Shown here: one piece after another, positions 58,947 through 64,000 of the stretch
How the letters are laid out: every line of letters begins with the position of its first letter
How positions within the stretch are numbered: the first letter of the stretch is position 1
Source of the DNA: Micavibrio sp. UBA5572
Lineage (GTDB): Bacteria > Pseudomonadota > Alphaproteobacteria > Micavibrionales > Micavibrionaceae
Length of the DNA stretch: 64,000 bases
Reading direction: 5' to 3'
Assembly (NCBI GenBank): GCA_002425415.1
Contig: DIMG01000016.1
Coordinates: 1-64,000 of the forward strand
Made by a program: the position numbers and the translations under genes
The notes under the pieces: generated by a model
Told to the model about the DNA's origin: nothing
Databases searched by the model: none
What the model saw: the letters and a program-made list of their open reading frames with translations, nothing else

Positions 58947-59801
58947 TTAGTCTTCCAGAATTGTACTTAAATGCACTTGACCGCTGCCTCTGCGTAGCGG
59001 TTTTTGCTGTGTATCCGATGGTGCCCAGCCGATGATAAAAGTGATTTCATAGGTTGCAGGAATTTTTCCGCCACTTTCCGAGAATCTTTGTTTGTAGATT
59101 TCTGCCGCTTCGAAAAACATGCGGGATGGTGTAAAAAATTTATGCCGTTCTGTCATGGCATTGGCTTCGCCCATGTGTCTGATGTCGTTCATGAGCTGAT
59201 AAAGGTCTTGATAAACGACTGTAACTGTTTCGGAATCAACAACGGGTAATGCATAGCCGGTGCGTTGGAGCAAGCCGCTTATTTGTTGTTTACCAACAAA
59301 GGGAAGGACACGGGGGGATGCTCCGCCCATGGTTTTCATTTCTGCGGCCAATAAGGATTGGCGTAATTGAAATAGAGTATTTTCTCCTGCGTAGCAGGCA
59401 AGGAAAACACCGTCTTCTTTCAGGCTTTGGCGAATTTGAATCAGCCATCCGGGTAAGTCGTTTATTTTATGAATGTCGAACAGACTGACAATCAAATCCT
59501 GAGATTGAGGTGAAAAGGGAACTTGCTCGTTATTTTCTAATCCGATTCCGTTATAGAGTTCAACCGTTTGGCTTCTTTTTTTGAGCGTTTCAATAAAATC
59601 TTGTGACGGGGCGGGTGAGATCAGGGCTGTCTGGATAAAATCCCTTTTAATATCTTCGAGACGATTGGATAGTTCCTGTTCCGCCCAACGGAGTAAAAAA
59701 TCTGCTGAATTATCAGTTGTATCCGGATGGGCATGATAAGATTTTGCTTTGGCCAGATTTGTACGAAGATGTGATTTGTTCAAAAATTGATATGCAGACA
59801 T
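58947..59801 (-). CDS. BioC/NDUFAF5-like SAM methyltransferase
   Basis: A 284-residue protein of the class I methyltransferase fold, in the group that includes BioC and the complex I factor NDUFAF5. Visible parts are QDLIVSLFDIHKINDLPGWLI (the post-IV helix, normally D-L-I-x-S-x-L-x-L-H-W-V-N-D-L-P-G), LKEDGVFLACYAGENTLFQL and SPRVLPFVGKQQISGLLQRTGY. The N-terminus is unusual: the SAM-binding GCGxG loop is not visible, so activity is doubtful. It overlaps the upstream 878-residue gene by 22 bases. comF and grxC lie beyond that gene, a grouping I recall from other alphaproteobacteria. Confidence 0.7.
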   Translation of the reverse strand: MSAYQFLNKSHLRTNLAKAKSYHAHPDTTDNSADFLLRWAEQELSNRLEDIKRDFIQTALISPAPSQDFIETLKKRSQTVELYNGIGLENNEQVPFSPQSQDLIVSLFDIHKINDLPGWLIQIRQSLKEDGVFLACYAGENTLFQLRQSLLAAEMKTMGGASPRVLPFVGKQQISGLLQRTGYALPVVDSETVTVVYQDLYQLMNDIRHMGEANAMTERHKFFTPSRMFFEAAEIYKQRFSESGGKIPATYEITFIIGWAPSDTQQKPLRRGSGQVHLSTILED

Positions 59802-62416
59802 TTTATTAAATTCAAATTATTTTTTAAAAGGGTGGATAAAAAATCAAAGCTGCGTTTGTGTTCACTTTTTGATTTTACTAAGGGTTTTTTGGGAGATCTT
59901 GTAAGAGATTCCCCTGAAAAATGATCTTCCACGGCGATCTGATCCGATGATTCATCTTGTTCTCCATCCATTTCGCTATCATGTTGCGGGCTGGATGAAT
60001 AAGAAATGACGGTGCTTTCAGAGAGTGTTGTTTTTTGAGCTTCGGCAGCCATGCTGAAGTCAAAGCTGCGTTTCACGCTCATGTCACTGTCATGAAGGTT
60101 TTGCAATGCCATTGCTGTGATTTTCATGAAACTGTCATTGTTGTCCCAGTATAAAATCTTCCAGAGATTTTTGAGCATAGTCAGGGATGTTGAGCCGTGT
60201 CCTCGTCCGGCAAAGGCACGTTTTATATTAGTGACTACAAACGGGTAAATACGGTGAGGGGTGATGCCAATATGGGTAAAATAGCTTTCTCCCATGCGGC
60301 CAACAAATTCAGGTTTGACATCGAATTGCTTTGCTATGTAGTGCCGGGCGGCTTCCATGTCTGTTACTTCTTTGGGCAGGTTGAAGCTTGGCAAAGTCAG
60401 AGTTTGACCCGTTCCTGCAAATCTTTGTGGAACGGGAAGATATTGTGATACGACACCTGCCAGAACTTCGCCGTTCAAACTTTTCACCAATGGTAGAACA
60501 ACAGCTGTATTGATCGTGTTGTCTTCCTGAACTGCAAATTCCACGTCACGTGCGCATAAACCAGCCACAGCGCCGTTTTTCTCACGGCCTTCTTCAACGA
60601 AAACAGATTGGAGCAATCGAACCTGTCCAGCTTGTCCGCGTACCGGTTTGAAGCGATCATCGCTCAGGCTGTATTGTTTCATGATTTGTGCAATATTGAG
60701 AGTTTCTTCGAAGGGAACTTCTGAAATCTGGATGGGCATTTCTCCCCAGCACTCTGCTTTCATACCGAGCAATTGGTATAGAGCCAGAATTTGGATTTCC
60801 AAGCGTGAGGTCGGAATGAGACCGACAGCAATGGCATTGAGTATATCTTGAGCATCAAACTCCCTGACAGTCCCTTTTGAAGAATATCCATCAATGTCTT
60901 TCAATGATTCTTTGACTTCGAAAGGCTCGTGATAATCCTCAACGCGAAAATAGTAGGTTAAAACACGTTCGTCGATGCGGTTTGGATCAGGGTAGAACCC
61001 TCCCCCTTCAAGAAGCTTTGAATCTGTTGATGGGCGGAGGCCAATATGTGTGCGTGCAAAAATTTGAAGCTCGTTGATTCCTTTGTCTTTTAACGGAGAT
61101 ACCAGCGCTTCGTTTACTCCTATGGCTTCGATCATGTGACCTGACCATTTCCGGCCGTCAATGTTTTTTCCCATACGGGGAACGGCATTTGCCAGGCCGC
61201 GAGTCACACCTTCGTGGAGATAAATTTTTATTTTCTCATTTGTCGTGATGCGGAAAGGAATGATTTCCGCAAATTCTAGATCCCGACAAATAATATCGGA
61301 AATTGTTCCTTTGTTATCATCCCGAACTGTTCGCAGATAAACCGATCCCTTGCGCGTTCTGGAGGTGCGCCGTTCTTGAACGGATTGGCTGATTTTTTCC
61401 GAAATTTTATTGACGACGAGGATATGGCTTGTTGGTGGAGGTCCCAATTTATTACCAGCTTCATCATATAGGCGGATTTTTCCTGTGTAGCGTGTTTTTA
61501 AGAACCCTTCATCCCAGCTTGGCGCAGAGTAAGTCAGGCGTGCACCGAGAGCAGTAAAATGTTTTTGGAAGTCAGGTTCCGAATAAAAAGCATATTCTTT
61601 TGACAGTTCTTCTTTTAAACGATCACGATTGTCTTTTCTTAAAATAAACTCATGAGCCCATTTTTCAGGAATACGGAAGAGTCGTGTTCTTGGAAAGTTT
61701 TGCGGCAACTCTTCCAAGAAGAAGCCGCAATCATTATCATTAAAGCCGTCTTGCAATGACTTGGCGCGGGCGTTTTCCGAGAACCAGACCAGAAGATCCG
61801 CTTCCGAACATGTTTCGAATGTGTCGCCTGCTGTTCCCAGATCAGTAAATTCGATCTGAACATATTCATGTGTTGTTGGGTTCATATAATCACGGATAAT
61901 TAACGTTCCGCCATTTTTTAAAGCCTTGTATTGTTTTTGAAGTGCCAATTCGATTAGGCGTTCATTAAAAAACGAGTCAGAATAAATTTCGTGTAAAAAG
62001 AAAGAGTTGATAATGGCATCTGCCGAATTTTCGGTTAGGTCTGTGTAGATATTGCCGAGCGTGTAGGTCAGGTTTTTTAAACGGTAATTTTTTTGTGCCT
62101 GACGAATCCGGTTGGCATCAATATCCATTCCAACAAAATTAACATCCGGTTTTAGAGCTGCCATGACGTAAGCCATCATTCCATCATTGCACCCCGCATC
62201 AATAATTTTGGCACCGACAGAGGGTAAAATATGGGATAGAGTGAACCATGCTTTTTTGACAACATGTGGTGGAATATCTTTTAGGAGAACTTCCAGGGGA
62301 TTCGGCACATGGTTTTCTGATTCCACGACTGGCGCAGCCTGTGGAAGACTTTCCTTGCTAAAGCCGATCGCCTTGCGGTGGCCTTGTAACAGCGATATTT
62401 CTTTAGGATGTGCCAT
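59780..62416 (-). CDS. 878-residue methyltransferase fusion protein of unknown role
   Basis: Residues about 50-250 are a class I methyltransferase: motif I KIIDAGCNDGMMAYVMAALK, motif II acid in FVGMDIDANRIRQA, then LKNGGTLIIRDYMNP. The rest has no family I can name with confidence. Two regions look related. The first has CRDLEFAEIIPFR through DERVLTYYFRVED; the second has ARDVEFAVQEDN through VGRMGESYFTHIGITPHRIY. The second contains LPKEVTDMEAARHYIAKQF, loosely like a Nudix box. The tail is Ser-rich and holds two KRSFDF copies. There is no signal peptide or membrane helix. It probably shares a transcript with the BioC-like gene. Confidence 0.68.
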   Translation of the reverse strand: MAHPKEISLLQGHRKAIGFSKESLPQAAPVVESENHVPNPLEVLLKDIPPHVVKKAWFTLSHILPSVGAKIIDAGCNDGMMAYVMAALKPDVNFVGMDIDANRIRQAQKNYRLKNLTYTLGNIYTDLTENSADAIINSFFLHEIYSDSFFNERLIELALQKQYKALKNGGTLIIRDYMNPTTHEYVQIEFTDLGTAGDTFETCSEADLLVWFSENARAKSLQDGFNDNDCGFFLEELPQNFPRTRLFRIPEKWAHEFILRKDNRDRLKEELSKEYAFYSEPDFQKHFTALGARLTYSAPSWDEGFLKTRYTGKIRLYDEAGNKLGPPPTSHILVVNKISEKISQSVQERRTSRTRKGSVYLRTVRDDNKGTISDIICRDLEFAEIIPFRITTNEKIKIYLHEGVTRGLANAVPRMGKNIDGRKWSGHMIEAIGVNEALVSPLKDKGINELQIFARTHIGLRPSTDSKLLEGGGFYPDPNRIDERVLTYYFRVEDYHEPFEVKESLKDIDGYSSKGTVREFDAQDILNAIAVGLIPTSRLEIQILALYQLLGMKAECWGEMPIQISEVPFEETLNIAQIMKQYSLSDDRFKPVRGQAGQVRLLQSVFVEEGREKNGAVAGLCARDVEFAVQEDNTINTAVVLPLVKSLNGEVLAGVVSQYLPVPQRFAGTGQTLTLPSFNLPKEVTDMEAARHYIAKQFDVKPEFVGRMGESYFTHIGITPHRIYPFVVTNIKRAFAGRGHGSTSLTMLKNLWKILYWDNNDSFMKITAMALQNLHDSDMSVKRSFDFSMAAEAQKTTLSESTVISYSSSPQHDSEMDGEQDESSDQIAVEDHFSGESLTRSPKKPLVKSKSEHKRSFDFLSTLLKNNLNLIKCLHINF

Positions 62417-62583
62417 TCCCGCTTTCGCCTGTTGTAGGCTCTGTTTTCATAGTTTATGTTGATTGTTGTTAATTGTGCCACCTTTTCTAAAAAAAGTCAA
62501 TAAAAATAAGTGGTTAGCCTATATGTATTCAGTGCTTGGGCTGGCTGTGTATCATCAAGTTTTTTTAAAATCTTGCAAAAACA
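62417..62583. other. Divergent promoter region before comF
   Basis: 167 AT-rich bases between the divergent 878-residue gene and comF. No clear operator, repeat or terminator is visible. Confidence 0.4.
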
Positions 62584-63378
62584 ATGAATTATAAAAAATA
62601 CTCACAAGTCTTTTTTCATATTACTTCACCAATTTTTCTTCTGGCGGTCAATCTGGTTTTGCCGTCTCGTTGCCCGTTAACTGGTCAGATTGTCGATCAG
62701 GTCGGGGCTTTATCGGTCGATGCGTGGCGGGAATTAACTTTTATCTCTGCTCCGTTTTGTGATTGTTGTGGTTTTCCTTTTGAGGTGGTTGACACTCCTG
62801 ATGTTTCCGATCATTCGGAGTCTTGTTTACGGAGTTTGTGTGGGCCTTGTTTGGCTTCTCCCAAGCCCTATGTCACAGCGCGCTCTGTATTTGCTTATGA
62901 TGATGCCAGTCGTGATCTTGTTTTGGCGTTCAAGCATGGGGATCAAACGCGATTGACCACGACTTTTACGCCTTTATTGATGCGTTGTGGATCTGAAATT
63001 CTGGCTCGAGCAGATCTGATTGTCCCTGTGCCGCTTCATTGGTTGCGGTTGGTGAAGCGGCGATACAATCAGGCTGCTTTGTTGGGGCGGGCGGTTTCAA
63101 AGGCGAGCGGGGTCGTATTTGATCCCCGTATTTTAAAACGTATTCGCAGCACGCCTTCGCAAGGGTATAAAAGTCACAAAGAGCGATTCGAGAATGTCAG
63201 GGCAGCCTTTTCAGTGGGTGAGCGTGATAATATGCGCATTGTTGGTAAAAAGATTGTGTTGATAGATGATGTTTATACCACGGGGGCGACTTTGGAAGAA
63301 TGTTGTCGCGTTCTTTTGGATGCGGGGGCAAGCCAAGTTGATATTCTGACCCTTGCGCGTGTGGTCAAACCGCACTAA
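62584..63378 (+). CDS. comF: ComF family phosphoribosyltransferase-like protein
   Basis: A 264-residue protein with an N-terminal double Cys motif (RCPLTGQ, then PFCDCCGFPFE and CGPCLASP) and a C-terminal PRTase-type fold: ADLIVPVPLHWLRLVKRRYN, then RKRSTPSQ-like RIRSTPSQGYKSHKERFENV and the PRPP loop IVLIDDVYTTGATLEECC. ComF is needed for DNA uptake in naturally competent bacteria; in others the role is less clear. It is followed by grxC after 30 bases. Confidence 0.9.
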   Translation: MNYKKYSQVFFHITSPIFLLAVNLVLPSRCPLTGQIVDQVGALSVDAWRELTFISAPFCDCCGFPFEVVDTPDVSDHSESCLRSLCGPCLASPKPYVTARSVFAYDDASRDLVLAFKHGDQTRLTTTFTPLLMRCGSEILARADLIVPVPLHWLRLVKRRYNQAALLGRAVSKASGVVFDPRILKRIRSTPSQGYKSHKERFENVRAAFSVGERDNMRIVGKKIVLIDDVYTTGATLEECCRVLLDAGASQVDILTLARVVKPH

Positions 63379-63408
63379 CTTAACTGTATTAGAGAAGAAA
63401 GTGAAATA

Positions 63409-63666
63409 ATGGCTAAAGTTGAAGTTTATACTGCGGATTATTGTCCGTATTGTGTTCGCGCCAAGCAGTTGCTTGATGTGAAAGATGTTGATTACTTCGT
63501 GATTGATGTGACAACGGATGATGCTGCGCGCGTGGCTCTTGTTGAAAAAGCACAAGGGCGGCGCACCGTTCCACAGATCTTTATCAATGACAAGCCTATT
63601 GGCGGGTTTGACGATATGAAAGCTTTGGAAGAGTCCGGTGAGCTTGATCGGTTGCTTGCGGAATAA
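63409..63666 (+). CDS. grxC: Glutaredoxin 3
   Basis: An 85-residue dithiol glutaredoxin reducing protein disulfides with glutathione. The active site is C12-P-Y-C15, with TVPQIFINDKPIGGFDDMKA carrying the cis-Pro and GSH-binding G-G-x-D. The size is canonical. GAAGAAAGTG precedes the ATG. The nitrilase gene follows after 6 bases. Confidence 0.96.
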   Translation: MAKVEVYTADYCPYCVRAKQLLDVKDVDYFVIDVTTDDAARVALVEKAQGRRTVPQIFINDKPIGGFDDMKALEESGELDRLLAE

Positions 63667-63672
63667 CGCGAG

Positions 63673-64000
63673 ATGACAATGAAGGTTGCTGTGCTTCAGA
63701 TGACGAGTGGGTCGGATATGGCGGTCAACATCATTGCTTTCGAGTCAATGGTGCGTGATGCGGCGGCGGCGGGTGCTTATCTTATTGCGTCTCCTGAAAA
63801 CTCTGATCTGATGGGGTTGGATGTGACCGAAAAAGTTGCGCGGGTTTGTCTGGAAACAGACCATCCGATGATTTCTCTTTGTGAATCCTTGGCGCAAGAA
63901 TTGGGTGTCTGGATCTCTCTGGGATCCATTGCTATTAAGGCTTCGGCACAAAAATTTTACAATCGGTCTTATCTGTTTTCTCCGGCCGGAAAGGTTGTTG
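63673..64000 (+). CDS. Carbon-nitrogen hydrolase (nitrilase superfamily), partial
   Basis: The first 109 codons of a protein continuing past the window. It begins MTMKVAVLQMTSGSDMAVNI; the catalytic Glu is in LIASPENSDLMG (family consensus P-E-x-x). It then reads VWISLGSIAIKASAQKFYNR, as in Nit1/NitFhit-type amidases, which hydrolyse deaminated glutathione. The position after grxC fits that role, which is inferred. Lys and Cys of the triad lie beyond the edge. The second ATG at 63679 is an alternative start. Confidence 0.85.
   Translation, partial: MTMKVAVLQMTSGSDMAVNIIAFESMVRDAAAAGAYLIASPENSDLMGLDVTEKVARVCLETDHPMISLCESLAQELGVWISLGSIAIKASAQKFYNRSYLFSPAGKVV

Noticed and set aside
1..64000. 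CRISPR arrays, insertion sequences, prophage or integrative-element genes
   Set aside because: No regularly spaced repeats, transposase, integrase or phage structural motifs were seen; the accessory blocks lack mobility genes.

Overview
The window reads as chromosome of a free-living, motile alphaproteobacterium of moderate, slightly AT-rich composition (judged by eye, not computed). Family-level markers point there: a DUF1013/TrcR cell-cycle regulator, DUF465, DUF1192 and DUF1674/SDHAF4-type small proteins, the htpX-rsmB pair, separate petA/petB/petC genes for a bc1 complex, a 3-hydroxybutyrate dehydrogenase, a hybrid CheA, and CtrA-like TTAA-N7-TTAA sites in intergenic DNA. The mix of pilin-like proteins and chemotaxis would fit a Micavibrio/Rhodospirillales-like lineage, but that placement is inference. 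I see no tRNA, rRNA, CRISPR array, transposase or integrase.

Layout. 1-955 is the 5' part of a multi-pass membrane protein running off the left edge. 1374-9721 holds an ABC exporter, a chorismate mutase, htpX, rsmB, a pilin-like protein, serB, a single-ring Clp-like AAA+ protein and an unknown protein, plus an SDHAF4-like gene hidden on the minus strand at 3249-3416. 9908-18388 is mostly housekeeping: rpe, a heparinase II/III-like protein, a degenerate EAL protein, radA, cvpA-purF, a solute-binding protein and an SDR. 18389-22768 is an accessory block: small unknown proteins, a PilN-like membrane protein, two large pilin-like proteins and another unknown, with two perfect CtrA-like boxes. Then come acnA, a long intergenic stretch with a terminator and a structured element, a Flp pilin, a DUF2892 protein and lepA.

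29029-34755 is the strangest part: four consecutive minus-strand genes (about 350-630 residues) with no recognisable enzymatic family. They have similar translation leaders and carry coiled-coil, hydrophobic or peptidoglycan-binding-like segments. They sit between lepA and purH, flanked by unusual repeats (paired TTGTACAA palindromes, a 17-bp-spaced direct repeat).

34894-44115 holds purH and a chemotaxis operon (cheA-cheW-cheY-cheB-cheR, probably with an upstream small ORF and a good sigma70-type promoter), preceded by a LuxR-type response regulator and a soluble histidine kinase. 44201-54073 holds slt, dapA, smpB, cca, hemF, trmL, petABC with a small extra membrane protein, and a DUF924 protein. 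54163-64000 holds a Na/Pi-cotransporter-PhoU fusion, a long imperfect palindrome, DUF465, TrcR, DUF1192, bdhA, an Arg-rich small protein, and a conserved-looking cluster (BioC-like methyltransferase, comF, grxC, nitrilase). An 878-residue methyltransferase fusion is inserted in that last cluster.

Functionally the window covers central metabolism (aconitase, bc1 complex, PHB degradation), purine, lysine, aromatic and serine biosynthesis, translation quality control (SmpB, LepA, CCA enzyme, TrmL, RsmB), and a motility/surface-structure layer (Che proteins, Flp pilin, pilin-like proteins) that is probably under CtrA-type control.
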